This document shows, one piece after another, positions 1-8,671 of a DNA stretch of 64,000 nt. The translations under genes and the position numbers were made by a program. This stretch comes from Gemmatimonadaceae bacterium (GTDB lineage Bacteria > Gemmatimonadota > Gemmatimonadetes > Gemmatimonadales > Gemmatimonadaceae), in contig CANGXD010000003.1 of the NCBI GenBank assembly GCA_947457545.1, forward strand, positions 47,978 to 111,977, written 5' to 3'. The notes below the pieces were generated by a model. The model made no database searches. It was not told the origin of the DNA and saw nothing but the letters and a program-made list of their open reading frames with translations. Positions within the stretch are counted from its first letter, which is position 1, and every line of letters begins with the position of its first letter.

Positions 1-936
1 GCGCTCAAGTATCTGGTGCTCAGCGGCGCGGCGTCGGCGACCTTCCTCATGGGGCTGTCGCTCGTGTACGGGACTACTGGCTCCATGGGCGTCGAGGCCT
101 TCGCGCAGGCGCTGTCCGCACCGGATCTGTTGTCGCGCACGGCGGTCGTGCTCGTGCTGCTGGCACTGTTCCTCAAGGCTGCTGTCGTGCCGTTCCACGC
201 GTGGGCGCCGGACACGTACGAAGGGGCCAGTGTATCAGTAACCGCCTACATGGCGACGCTCTCCAAGGCGGCCGTGCTCATGGTTGCGGTGCGCCTGTTC
301 GCCGGCGTCACCGTGAGCGGCACGATGGTCGACCTGCTGGCCGCGTTGCCGCTGCTCTCCATCGTGTGGGGCAACATCGCGGCCATCCGGCAGGGCAGTT
401 TGCGGCGCATGATCGCGTACTCGTCCATCGCCCACGCCGGCTACCTGTTCTACGCGTTCCTGGGCAACCCCGACGGACGCATGGAAGCGGTCACCTTCTA
501 CATCGTGGTGTATTCCGCTGCCAACCTGCTCGCCTTCGCCGCGCTGCCGGCGCACGACGACGACACGGTGCGTGACCGCATGGACACGCTCGACGGCCTC
601 TTTCACCGTGACCCGCTGGCGGCGACGCTGATTGCGGTAGCGATGCTGAGCTTGGCGGGACTGCCGCCGTTCCCGGGTTTCACGGCCAAGTTTCTCATTT
701 TCAAAACAGTGGTCGCCGCGGGATACAGCACGTACGCGGTCCTCGGCCTCGTTGGAAGCTTCCTCGGTTTGTATTTCTATCTCCGCGTCATTCAGCGGAT
801 GTTCATGACGAACAGCACGGTAGCCGTGGCGACCACGTCACGGGGGGCCGCGTTGGCGCGTGCCGGCGGACTGCTCTGCCTTGCCGCGACGGCAGTACTC
901 ACCATCGTGCCGGGCTGGATTCTTTCGCGCATCTGA
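1..936 (+). CDS. nuoN: NADH-quinone oxidoreductase subunit N, C-terminal part (5' end outside the window)
   Basis: This is the C-terminal 311 residues of a polytopic proton-pumping subunit of respiratory complex I. The reading frame is open from base 1, so the gene starts upstream of the window. The antiporter-like motif LKAAVVPFHAWAPDTYEGA, with its membrane lysine and the conserved P-x-x-W-x-P-D-x-Y stretch, is near residue 60 of the visible part. Several hydrophobic helices follow, including a conserved AGLPPFPGFTAKF loop typical of NuoN. Family members are about 480-500 residues, so roughly the first 180 are missing. The subunit sits in the cytoplasmic membrane and, with NuoL and NuoM, couples NADH oxidation to proton translocation. 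It is the usual last gene of a nuo operon, and the malic enzyme gene follows within about 50 bases. No irregularity is seen. Confidence 0.95.
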   Translation, partial: ALKYLVLSGAASATFLMGLSLVYGTTGSMGVEAFAQALSAPDLLSRTAVVLVLLALFLKAAVVPFHAWAPDTYEGASVSVTAYMATLSKAAVLMVAVRLFAGVTVSGTMVDLLAALPLLSIVWGNIAAIRQGSLRRMIAYSSIAHAGYLFYAFLGNPDGRMEAVTFYIVVYSAANLLAFAALPAHDDDTVRDRMDTLDGLFHRDPLAATLIAVAMLSLAGLPPFPGFTAKFLIFKTVVAAGYSTYAVLGLVGSFLGLYFYLRVIQRMFMTNSTVAVATTSRGAALARAGGLLCLAATAVLTIVPGWILSRI

Positions 937-990
937 CCGGTGCCCCTGTCGCAGGGGGCGCGGTGCTCATCACTTCGTTCCGGATACTCC

Positions 991-2631
991 GTGACTGATC
1001 TTTCGACCGTGAAGCGCGGCGCTGCGCTGCTCAACGATCCCGAGTTGAACAAGGGAACGGCGTTCACCGAAGCTGAGCGCACGGCGCTTGGCCTGCGCGG
1101 CCTGTTGCCGCCGCGCGTGATGACGCAGGAGGAACAGCTCGAGCGTATTCTGCCCGGTGTGCGCTCGCGCCCCACGCCCATCGATCAGTACGCCTACCTC
1201 GTTGGCTTGCACGATCGCAACGTGACCCTGTTTTACCGGCTCGTGATGGATCATCTCGAGGAGATGATGCCCATTCTGTACACGCCGACGGTGGGGCAGG
1301 CGTGCCAGGAGTTCGGCCGGATCTTCCGTCGCAGTCGCGGCCTTTACGTCACCTCGGACGATATCGGACGCGTGCGCGAGGTGCTCGCCAACTGGCCACA
1401 CGATGATGTGCGCATGATCGTGGTGACCGATGGCGAACGCATTCTCGGACTTGGTGATCTGGGCGCGAACGGCATGGGTATTCCCATTGGCAAGCTCACG
1501 CTGTACACGGCGTGTGCCGGCCTGAATCCCATGCAGTGCCTCCCGATCACCATCGATGTCGGCACCGACAACACGCATCTGCGCGAGAGCGCCGCGTACA
1601 TGGGCCTGCGTCAGCCGCGTCTGCGCGGCGCCGCGTACGATGCGTTGCTCGACGAGTTCGTCGAAGCTGTGCAGGAACGCTTTCCGCACGTCTGCCTGCA
1701 GTTCGAAGACTTCGGCAATCACAACGCGTTCACGCTGCTCGAGAAGTGGCGTGACCGGATCAGCACGTTCAACGACGACATTCAGGGGACGGCGTCGGTG
1801 ACGCTGGCTGGCCTCTACTCGGCGTCGCGCATTTCTGGCACCGCGTTCAAGGACATGCGTCTGCTGTTCCTGGGCGCGGGGGAGGCTGGGATCGGTATCG
1901 GTGATCTGGTCGTCTCAGCCATGGTCGAAGAAGGCGTCAGCCTCGAGGAAGCACGTCAGCGGTGCTGGTTTGTCGACTCCAAGGGATTGGTGGTGAAGAC
2001 GCGCACCGATCTCGCCTCGCACAAGAAGCCGTACGCGCACGACTACCCGGGCACGGAGTCGTTGCTCGAAGCCGTCGAGGCGCTCAAGCCACACGCCATC
2101 ATCGGCGTCTCTGGCATGCCGGGAACGTTTACCGCACCGGTGCTCGCTGCGATGGCGCGGCAGCATGCCCGGCCGATTGTCATGGCGCTCTCCAACCCCA
2201 CCTCGAAGGCGGAGTGCACCGCGCGAGAGGCGTACGCGAGCACAGACGGCCGGGCGATCTTTGCCAGCGGCAGTCCGTTCGCGCCGGTCACCCACAAGGG
2301 ACGCACGCACGTGCCGGGCCAAGGGAATAACGCCTACATCTTCCCGGGGGTCGGCCTGGGTGTCGTCGTGGCCGATGCCTCACGCGTGACCGACGAGATG
2401 TTCGCTGCGGCCGCGCGGACGCTGGCGAACATGGTGAGCGAAGACGACCTCGCCATGGGGCGCATCTTCCCCAGTCTGTCGCGCATTCGCGATGTCTCCA
2501 AGGCCATCGCTACCGAAGTGGCGGAGATCGCGTATCGTCGCGGACTCGCGCGGGCGCCGCGTCCGCACAATCTCGAAGAGGCGGTCGCGGCCGCCATGTA
2601 CCAGCCCGAGTACCCGTCGTTCGTCGACTGA
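991..2631 (+). CDS. maeA: NAD-dependent malic enzyme (oxaloacetate-decarboxylating)
   Basis: A protein of about 546 residues that oxidatively decarboxylates malate to pyruvate with NAD+ in the cytoplasm. The N-terminal malic domain carries the hallmark LNDPELNKGTAFTEAER start, YTPTVGQACQEFGRIFRRSRG and the VVTDGERILGLGDLGANGMG motif. FNDDIQGTASVTLAGL with the catalytic region and a Rossmann GAGEAGIGIGDL nucleotide site follow. SNPTSKAECT and GQGNNAYIFPGVGLG near the C-terminus are typical of the long, SfcA-type bacterial and eukaryotic enzymes. GTG at 991 is chosen because family similarity begins there; an upstream GTG at 940 would add 17 residues without similarity. Neither start has a clear ribosome site. 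It sits directly after nuoN and converges on korB. NAD rather than NADP preference is inferred from family type. Confidence 0.93.
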   Translation: MTDLSTVKRGAALLNDPELNKGTAFTEAERTALGLRGLLPPRVMTQEEQLERILPGVRSRPTPIDQYAYLVGLHDRNVTLFYRLVMDHLEEMMPILYTPTVGQACQEFGRIFRRSRGLYVTSDDIGRVREVLANWPHDDVRMIVVTDGERILGLGDLGANGMGIPIGKLTLYTACAGLNPMQCLPITIDVGTDNTHLRESAAYMGLRQPRLRGAAYDALLDEFVEAVQERFPHVCLQFEDFGNHNAFTLLEKWRDRISTFNDDIQGTASVTLAGLYSASRISGTAFKDMRLLFLGAGEAGIGIGDLVVSAMVEEGVSLEEARQRCWFVDSKGLVVKTRTDLASHKKPYAHDYPGTESLLEAVEALKPHAIIGVSGMPGTFTAPVLAAMARQHARPIVMALSNPTSKAECTAREAYASTDGRAIFASGSPFAPVTHKGRTHVPGQGNNAYIFPGVGLGVVVADASRVTDEMFAAAARTLANMVSEDDLAMGRIFPSLSRIRDVSKAIATEVAEIAYRRGLARAPRPHNLEEAVAAAMYQPEYPSFVD

Positions 2632-2663
2632 CACGACGGGGCTCGGCGGTAGGCGCATTGCCG

Positions 2664-3719
2664 TTAGCGGAAGCGCTTCATCAGTGAATCGAGCGCTGCC
2701 GAACCGGGACACAGCGCTTCGTACGGCAGATCGATGAGCGGGGTGGCGGGGGTGCGCAGATAATCGTGCATCTCCTTCCCATTCTCATCGACGAAGAGCA
2801 ACCCCGTGGCGATTTCCCCTCGGGCCTGGCAGGCGCGAACGTGCGCGTATGCCGACTCGCGGTTGGTGGGGTCGTAATCGTCGGCGGTGGAACGCAGGCG
2901 AACCGAGGCGCCGTCGTGCATGACGACCGTGCGGACTTCTTCGTGCGTTTCCGCCACCGTGATTTCGCGCTGCAGCGGGATGAAGTCGGCGTGAACCGCT
3001 TCCACCTCGTGTTCACGCGTGAAGGCGTAGCTCTTGGTTGAGCCTTCGTGATCGTTGAAGCTCACGCAGGGCGAAATGACATCGATGATGGCGAACCCTT
3101 TGTGGGTCAGCCCCGCCTTGATGATGGGCACCAGCTGCTTCTTGTCGCCGGAGAAGGAACGCGCGACGAATGTGGCGCCCAGCGTGAGCGCCAGCAGCAC
3201 CGGATCGATGGGAGATTGCTCGTTGGCCTCACCTTTCTTGGACATCGAGCCGATATCGGCCGACGCGGAGAACTGCCCTTTGGTGAGGCCGTACACGCCG
3301 TTGTTCTCCAGCATGTAAAGCATGTTCACGTTGCGCCGGATGGCATGTGAAAGCTGCCCCAAGCCAATGGAGAGCGAATCGCCGTCGCCGGACACGCCGA
3401 TGTACGTGAGTGTGCGATTGGCAGCGGCGGCGCCCGACGTGACTGACGGCATGCGGCCATGCACGGAGTTGAATCCGTGCGACTGCTTCATGAAATACGC
3501 CGTCGTTTTGGACGAGCAGCCGATGCCGCTCATCTTTCCCACGCGGTGCGGTTCGAGGTCGAGCTCCCACCCGGCCTGTACGATGGCGGCCGTCACGGAG
3601 TCGTGACCGCAGCCGGCGCAGAGCGTGGACATCGCGCCTTCGTAGTCGCGAATGGTGAGCCCAAGACCATTGGTGCGCGAGCTCGGATGCCGGACTGGCG
3701 GCTTGGCAATGGAGGTCAT
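2664..3719 (-). CDS. korB: 2-oxoacid:ferredoxin oxidoreductase, beta subunit (2-oxoglutarate type likely)
   Basis: A cytoplasmic TPP-binding beta subunit of 351 residues. With the alpha subunit it oxidatively decarboxylates a 2-oxoacid (most likely 2-oxoglutarate) and CoA to acyl-CoA, reducing ferredoxin. The cysteine motif TLCAGCGHDS (C34, C37), a further Cys in GIGCSSKT, and the TPP motif GDGD (111-114) to ENN (139-140) are all present. The start ATG at 3719 overlaps the stop of the alpha gene by four bases (ATGA), so the two are translationally coupled. An in-frame extension to 4574 exists but runs through the alpha gene in another frame and has no similarity. The KorAB type with a fused gamma domain in alpha favours 2-oxoglutarate over pyruvate, but substrate is inferred, not shown. 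Confidence 0.93.
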   Translation of the reverse strand: MTSIAKPPVRHPSSRTNGLGLTIRDYEGAMSTLCAGCGHDSVTAAIVQAGWELDLEPHRVGKMSGIGCSSKTTAYFMKQSHGFNSVHGRMPSVTSGAAAANRTLTYIGVSGDGDSLSIGLGQLSHAIRRNVNMLYMLENNGVYGLTKGQFSASADIGSMSKKGEANEQSPIDPVLLALTLGATFVARSFSGDKKQLVPIIKAGLTHKGFAIIDVISPCVSFNDHEGSTKSYAFTREHEVEAVHADFIPLQREITVAETHEEVRTVVMHDGASVRLRSTADDYDPTNRESAYAHVRACQARGEIATGLLFVDENGKEMHDYLRTPATPLIDLPYEALCPGSAALDSLMKRFR

Positions 3720-5524
3720 GCGGACACCTTCGTGTTGCTGGGAACGTGGGAGGCGACGGCGTCCACCACGACCTTGGCGGTCAGCGGCATGCCGCCGTAG
3801 TCGAGGACCGCAATCATGGCGTCGCGCGGAATGCCGAGCTCGATGGCAAGCAGTGAGCGGAGCTGCGCATCGCGGTTCTGCTCGATGACGAAGTTCTTCT
3901 CGTGCCGATCGAAGAACTCCTTCACTTCGGCCGCGAAGGGGAAGCCGCGCACGCGCATGATGTCGACGACGATGCCGCGGGCGCGCAGCGTATCGGCCGC
4001 TTCCCGCACGGCGGCGTCGCAACCACCAATGGTGATGAGCCCGATCTCGGCGCCGGCCTGCAGCGTATACGCCGGGCGCGGCACGGCTGTCGCCGCATGT
4101 TCGAACTTCCGCTTGAGCCGGTCGACGAGCTCCTGATAGGCATCGGAGTCTTCGGTGTACGCCGCGTGCTTGTCGTGCCCAGATCCACGCACGAAGTACG
4201 CGCCCTTGCCGCCAACGCCCGGGAGTGTGCGGGCGGCGATGCCATCGCCGTCCACGTCGAGGTACCGCGAGAACTTGGGCAGCTTCTCCAGTGCAGCGGC
4301 ATCGAGCACCTTGCCGCGATCGGGGCGATAACTGTCGTCCCACTGGAAGCGCTTGACCATCCAGTCGTTCATGCCGATGTCGAGATCGGTGGCTACGAAA
4401 ACCGGCGTCTGATAGCGCTCGGCCAAGTCGAAACTCTGTACCGCCATCTCGAACGCTTCGCCCGGGTTGGCGGGGAAGAGCACGAGGTGCTTGGTGTCGC
4501 CGTGTGAGGCATACGCCAGCGAAAGCAGGTCGGCCTGCTGCGTGCGTGTGGGCATGCCCGTCGCCGGTCCACAACGTTGCACGTCGAAGAAGACGGCGGG
4601 AATGTCGGTGTAGTACGCCAGCCCGATGAATTCCTGCATGAGCGAGATACCGGGGCCTGATGTGTTCGTGAAGGCCCGCGCACCGGCCCAGCCAGCGCCG
4701 ATCACGATACCGGCGGCAGCCAGCTCGTCTTCGGCCTGCAGGATGGCGTAGTTGTGCACGCCGGTGTCCTTGTCCACGCGGAACTTCTCACAGAACGCCT
4801 TGAACTGTTCCATGAGTGCCGTTGCCGGCGTGATGGGATACCACGCACCGACCGTCGCCCCCGCGTACACGGCGCCCAATGCACAGGCCGTGTTGCCGTC
4901 GATGAGAATGGAGTCGCTGGTCGCGTCCATTTTCTCAAGGTGGAACGGCAGCGGACAGGCAAAGTGCTCCTGCGCGTAGTCGTAGCCGAGCTTGATGGCC
5001 TTGTGGTTCGAGTCGAGCAACTTGGGCTTCTTGCCGTACTTCTCGGCGAGCATCGTACCGACGACATCCATGTCGATACTGAGCAGCGCCGCGAGTGCGC
5101 CAGCGTAGACGATGTTGCGCAGCAGCGTGCGGTCGCGGTCCCCCTGGAAGTTGTCGACGCAGAGCTTGCCGAACGGGATGCCAAGAATGGTGATGCCTTC
5201 GCGTACGAGATCCGGTTCGAGCGGCCACGAGGAATCGTAGACGAGAAACCCGCCGGGGCGCACGGTGGCGACATCTTTGGCGTAGGTCGCGGGGTTGAGC
5301 GCGACGACGAGATCGACTTCACTGGGACGTGCCGTGTAGCCGTCTTTGCTCACCCGGATTTCGTACCAGGTGGGCAGTCCCTGAATGTTGGACGGGAAGA
5401 TGTTCTTGCCCGTGACGGGGATCCCCATGCGGAAGATCGCCTGCATGAGCAGACCGTTGGCACTGGCTGATCCCGTACCGTTGACGGTGCCGATCTTGAA
5501 CGCGAAATCGTTGATGCCGCTCAT
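3716..5524 (-). CDS. korA: 2-oxoacid:ferredoxin oxidoreductase, fused gamma-alpha subunit
   Basis: A 602-residue subunit. Residues 1 to about 190 form the gamma (POR_N-like catalytic) domain, beginning MSGINDFAFKIGTVNGTGSA with the NIFPSNIQGLPTWYEIRVS stretch. About 200-600 is the alpha domain, with the pyrimidine-binding YPITPATALMEQF motif, NTSGPGISLMQEF and QRCGPATGMPTRTQQADL. Fusion of gamma to alpha is the normal KorA arrangement. The start at 5524 overlaps the stop of the upstream flavoprotein gene by four bases, and its own stop overlaps korB by four. The three genes therefore form one tightly coupled operon. The complex would act in a reductive or oxidative TCA step and deliver electrons to ferredoxin or directly to the co-encoded Fe-S flavoprotein. 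Two other 2-oxoacids (pyruvate, branched-chain) are possible substrates. Confidence 0.93.
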   Translation of the reverse strand: MSGINDFAFKIGTVNGTGSASANGLLMQAIFRMGIPVTGKNIFPSNIQGLPTWYEIRVSKDGYTARPSEVDLVVALNPATYAKDVATVRPGGFLVYDSSWPLEPDLVREGITILGIPFGKLCVDNFQGDRDRTLLRNIVYAGALAALLSIDMDVVGTMLAEKYGKKPKLLDSNHKAIKLGYDYAQEHFACPLPFHLEKMDATSDSILIDGNTACALGAVYAGATVGAWYPITPATALMEQFKAFCEKFRVDKDTGVHNYAILQAEDELAAAGIVIGAGWAGARAFTNTSGPGISLMQEFIGLAYYTDIPAVFFDVQRCGPATGMPTRTQQADLLSLAYASHGDTKHLVLFPANPGEAFEMAVQSFDLAERYQTPVFVATDLDIGMNDWMVKRFQWDDSYRPDRGKVLDAAALEKLPKFSRYLDVDGDGIAARTLPGVGGKGAYFVRGSGHDKHAAYTEDSDAYQELVDRLKRKFEHAATAVPRPAYTLQAGAEIGLITIGGCDAAVREAADTLRARGIVVDIMRVRGFPFAAEVKEFFDRHEKNFVIEQNRDAQLRSLLAIELGIPRDAMIAVLDYGGMPLTAKVVVDAVASHVPSNTKVSA

Positions 5525-7317
5525 ACGCTGGCCATCCCGGCGAACATGCCCGCCATTGGCTTCTTGAGGTCGAAAAGGCGCATGTCCCACGCGGCCGTGG
5601 GGCAGCGTTCGGCGCAGAGGCCGCAGTGGAGACAGACGTCCTCGTCTTTCACCATGATGCGCTTGGTTTGCGGTAGCGCATCGGAGACGTAGATGTCCTG
5701 CGACGTATTGAGCGCCGGCGCCGAGAGGCGCGTGCGCAATTCGTCGATCGGCGTACCGTTGGTGGTGATGGTAAGACAGTTGGTGGGGCAGATGTCGACG
5801 CACGCATCGCATTCGATGCATGTCGACGCGGTGAAGTGCGTCTGGATGTCGCAGTTGAGGCAACGACCCACTTCTGTAGCGACCTGCTCGGCCGTGAAGC
5901 CGAGCTCCACTTCGGTGTCGAGATCCTTGAAGCGCTTCGTGAGCTCCTCGTGCTGCATCTTTGCACGCTTGCTGCTTTCGTAGTCGTTGTCGTACGCCCA
6001 CGAGTGCATGCCCATCTTGGCACTCACGAGCGTCATGCCGTACGGCGGACGGTCGGCGACTGCATCGCGCTGATGACAGGCGAGATCGATGGAAATGGCG
6101 GCGGCGTGTCCGTGCGCGACCGCCCAGATGATGTTTTCCGGGCCCCAGGCGGCATCACCACCGAAGAACACTTTCGGGTGCGTGCTCTGGTGCGTCTGCT
6201 TGTTCACCACCGGCATGCCCTTGGCGTCGAACTCCACACCGATGTCGCGCTCGACGAACTCGAACGCGTTGTCCTGTCCGATCGCGAGAATGACCTGGTC
6301 GCACGGGATGATCACGGTGCTCAGCACCGTGCTCGACTGCTTGCCGTTGGCGTCTTCGGTCCACTGCAGGACCTCGAACTCCATCCCCACCAGCTTGCCG
6401 TTCTCGACGACCATGCGCTTGGGGGCGTGGTTCTCGATGATCTCCACCTGTTCTTCTTCGGCGTCTTCGAGCTCCCACGGTGACGCCTTGAAGAACTTCC
6501 GGCCGCGGCGCGCGATGACCTTCACGTCGGTGGCGCCAAGACGCTTGGAGGTTCGACAGCAGTCCATGGCGGTGTTGCCCACCCCGATGATGATGACGCG
6601 GGGCCCAACTTGTTCGATGTGCTTGAAGTGCACGTTGGCAAGGAAGTCGATGCCGATGAACACCTGATCGGGCGCATCCCACCGACCGGGAATATCGAGC
6701 TCTTTCCCCTTGGGCGCGCCGCTTCCGATGAACACCGCATCGTAGCCTTCGTCGAGCAGCGCCTTGAGCGACGCGACCGGCGTGCCGTAGCGCATGTGAG
6801 CGCCCATGTCGATCACATAGCCGCACTCTTCGTCGAGCACCTGTGCGGGGAGACGAAACGACGGGATGTTGATGCGCATGAGCCCACCGGGCTGCGCATT
6901 CTTTTCATAGATCGTGACGTCGTAGCCGTGCGGCAGCAGGTCGTTGGCGACCGTCAGCGAGGCCGGACCGGCACCAATGAGCGCCACGCGCTTGCCGTTC
7001 TTGACGGCGGGCGCCTTGGGGAGGAACGACGTGATCTCGTCGCGGTGGTCGGCTGCGACACGCTTGAGGCGACAGATGGCGACGGGCTTTTCCTCAACTC
7101 GCCCGCGCCGACACGCTGGCTCGCAGGGGCGGTCGCACACTCGACCGAGAATCCCCGGAAAGACATTCGACTCGCGGTTGAGGAGGTAGCTCTCGGTGTA
7201 CTTGCCCTGGGCGATGAGGCGAATGTAGCCGGGAACGTTGGTGTGAGCCGGACAGGCCCACTGGCAATCAACAACCCGGTGATAGTAGTTCGGGTCGGAC
7301 ACATCTGTCGCTGCCAT
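5521..7317 (-). CDS. GltD/NfnB-like FAD and NAD(P)-dependent oxidoreductase with C-terminal 2x[4Fe-4S] ferredoxin domain
   Basis: A 598-residue soluble flavoprotein. The N-terminal region has the GltD-type cysteine pattern (CQWAC, then GRVCDRPCEPACRRG). The FAD-binding motif is GAGPAS (115-120) and the NAD(P) Rossmann motif is GVGNTA (245-250). The C-terminus carries two ferredoxin clusters, CIECDACVDICP and CLHCGLCAERCP, plus an extra CLNC motif. This architecture resembles glutamate synthase small subunit or NfnB, but no large glutamate synthase gene is near. As first gene of the korAB operon its likely role is moving electrons between the Kor complex or ferredoxin and NAD(P)H. The start ATG at 7317 is supported by an AGGAG element nine bases upstream. 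The electron acceptor (NAD+ or NADP+) cannot be told from sequence alone. Confidence 0.88.
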   Translation of the reverse strand: MAATDVSDPNYYHRVVDCQWACPAHTNVPGYIRLIAQGKYTESYLLNRESNVFPGILGRVCDRPCEPACRRGRVEEKPVAICRLKRVAADHRDEITSFLPKAPAVKNGKRVALIGAGPASLTVANDLLPHGYDVTIYEKNAQPGGLMRINIPSFRLPAQVLDEECGYVIDMGAHMRYGTPVASLKALLDEGYDAVFIGSGAPKGKELDIPGRWDAPDQVFIGIDFLANVHFKHIEQVGPRVIIIGVGNTAMDCCRTSKRLGATDVKVIARRGRKFFKASPWELEDAEEEQVEIIENHAPKRMVVENGKLVGMEFEVLQWTEDANGKQSSTVLSTVIIPCDQVILAIGQDNAFEFVERDIGVEFDAKGMPVVNKQTHQSTHPKVFFGGDAAWGPENIIWAVAHGHAAAISIDLACHQRDAVADRPPYGMTLVSAKMGMHSWAYDNDYESSKRAKMQHEELTKRFKDLDTEVELGFTAEQVATEVGRCLNCDIQTHFTASTCIECDACVDICPTNCLTITTNGTPIDELRTRLSAPALNTSQDIYVSDALPQTKRIMVKDEDVCLHCGLCAERCPTAAWDMRLFDLKKPMAGMFAGMASV

Positions 7318-7522
7318 GATGCGGTGCTCCTGGGGAGGGATAGGCTGGCAATCGCTAGCATGTGTTCCGGACCGCTGCTCGGCAAGAAGGAAAATCCCCT
7401 CTTCTTCATGGTTTTTTCTCTTCCGGGACGTAATTTCGGGCCAAACTCAGCGTATTCGACGCTGCCACCCTGGGATGGCTGTCTCCCGGCGGTGCCGCTC
7501 CCTCACGTCCAAGTGTCCGGCA

Positions 7523-8671
7523 ATGTCCACAGCGTACGACGTCATCGTGGTTGGTGTGGGAGGGATGGGGAGCGCCGCGGCCTACCACATGGCCGCCCGC
7601 GGTCTCCGGGTCCTGGCCCTCGAGCAGTTCAAGCCAGGCCACAGTCATGGCTCCTCGCACGGCCTCACGCGCATCATCCGCCTGGCGTACTTCGAGCACC
7701 CGTCGTACGTGCCACTGCTGCACAGGGCCTTCGCGCTGTGGCGCGACCTCGAGACCGGGCTCGATGAGCCGCTGTTGCACGTGACGGGGGGGCTGGATGT
7801 CGGCTGGGCAGGGAGCGAGGTGTTCGAAGGCTCGCTTCGCAGCTGTCGGGAGCACGCGCTGGCGCACGAAATCCTTGATGCTCGTGGCCTTGCCACGCGC
7901 TTCCCGGGATGGGTGCCGGCGGAGAACGCCATGGCCGTCTATCAGTCCGATGCCGGCTTCGTGACCCCCGAACGATGCATCGCCGTGCACACGGCTCGCG
8001 CCATTCAAGCCGGCGCCACCGTGCTCACCAACACCCGGGTGCTCGATGTCGTACCGGAGCACGGCGGCGTGCGCGTCCGCACGAGCGCCGGGGAGTACAC
8101 GGCCGGGCAGGTCGTGTTGTCGGCAGGCCCGTGGATGGCCGACTTGGCGCCCGAGCTCGCCCCCGTGCTTTCGCCCGAGCGACAGGTGCTCGGCTGGTTC
8201 GACATTGCTCAGCCCGACGCGTTCGCCCCGTCACGCTTCCCCGTATTCGTGCTCGATGCCGCCGAGGGGCGCTACTACGGCTTCCCGGAGTATGGCGTCC
8301 CCGGTTTCAAGATCGGCTGTTATCACCATCACGCCGAACGGGTGCACCCTGATTCGATGACTCGCGACGTGTCACCCCGCGATGAAGACACGCTGCGTCA
8401 GGCGGTCGCGCGCTATTTCCCGCAGGCCAATGGCGCCATGCGCCAAAGTACCACCTGTCTGTTCACCAATACGCCCGACGAGCATTTCATCATCGATCGT
8501 GCGCGATCGGCGCCGCAGGTGCTGCTCGTATCTCCGTGTTCAGGGCACGGGTTCAAGTTTTCGTCGGTGATCGGAGAGATCTGCGCCGATCTGGTCCAGC
8601 ACGACCGCACATCGCACGACATCTCCCTGTTCCGCCTCGCACGATTCGCCCGGAGTGATCGTCCGTCATGA
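7523..8671 (+). CDS. Sarcosine oxidase / N-methyl-amino-acid oxidase (MSOX/SolA family)
   Basis: A 382-residue FAD oxidase that oxidises secondary amino acids such as sarcosine or N-methyltryptophan to an amino acid, formaldehyde and H2O2. The N-terminal dinucleotide motif is VVGVGGMGSAAAYHMA (GxGxxG at 11-16). HSHGSSHGLTRIIRLAY and YVPLLHRAF match the family. The covalent flavin cysteine is conserved at C312 in CLFTNTPDEHFIID, followed by the SGHGFKFSS motif. Length matches monomeric sarcosine oxidase (about 390). ATG at 7523 is chosen because the FAD fold begins five residues later; in-frame codons extend upstream but lack similarity. The stop overlaps the next start by four bases (ATGA), implying co-transcription and coupled translation with the large amidohydrolase fusion. 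The exact amine substrate is unknown. Confidence 0.9.
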   Translation: MSTAYDVIVVGVGGMGSAAAYHMAARGLRVLALEQFKPGHSHGSSHGLTRIIRLAYFEHPSYVPLLHRAFALWRDLETGLDEPLLHVTGGLDVGWAGSEVFEGSLRSCREHALAHEILDARGLATRFPGWVPAENAMAVYQSDAGFVTPERCIAVHTARAIQAGATVLTNTRVLDVVPEHGGVRVRTSAGEYTAGQVVLSAGPWMADLAPELAPVLSPERQVLGWFDIAQPDAFAPSRFPVFVLDAAEGRYYGFPEYGVPGFKIGCYHHHAERVHPDSMTRDVSPRDEDTLRQAVARYFPQANGAMRQSTTCLFTNTPDEHFIIDRARSAPQVLLVSPCSGHGFKFSSVIGEICADLVQHDRTSHDISLFRLARFARSDRPS

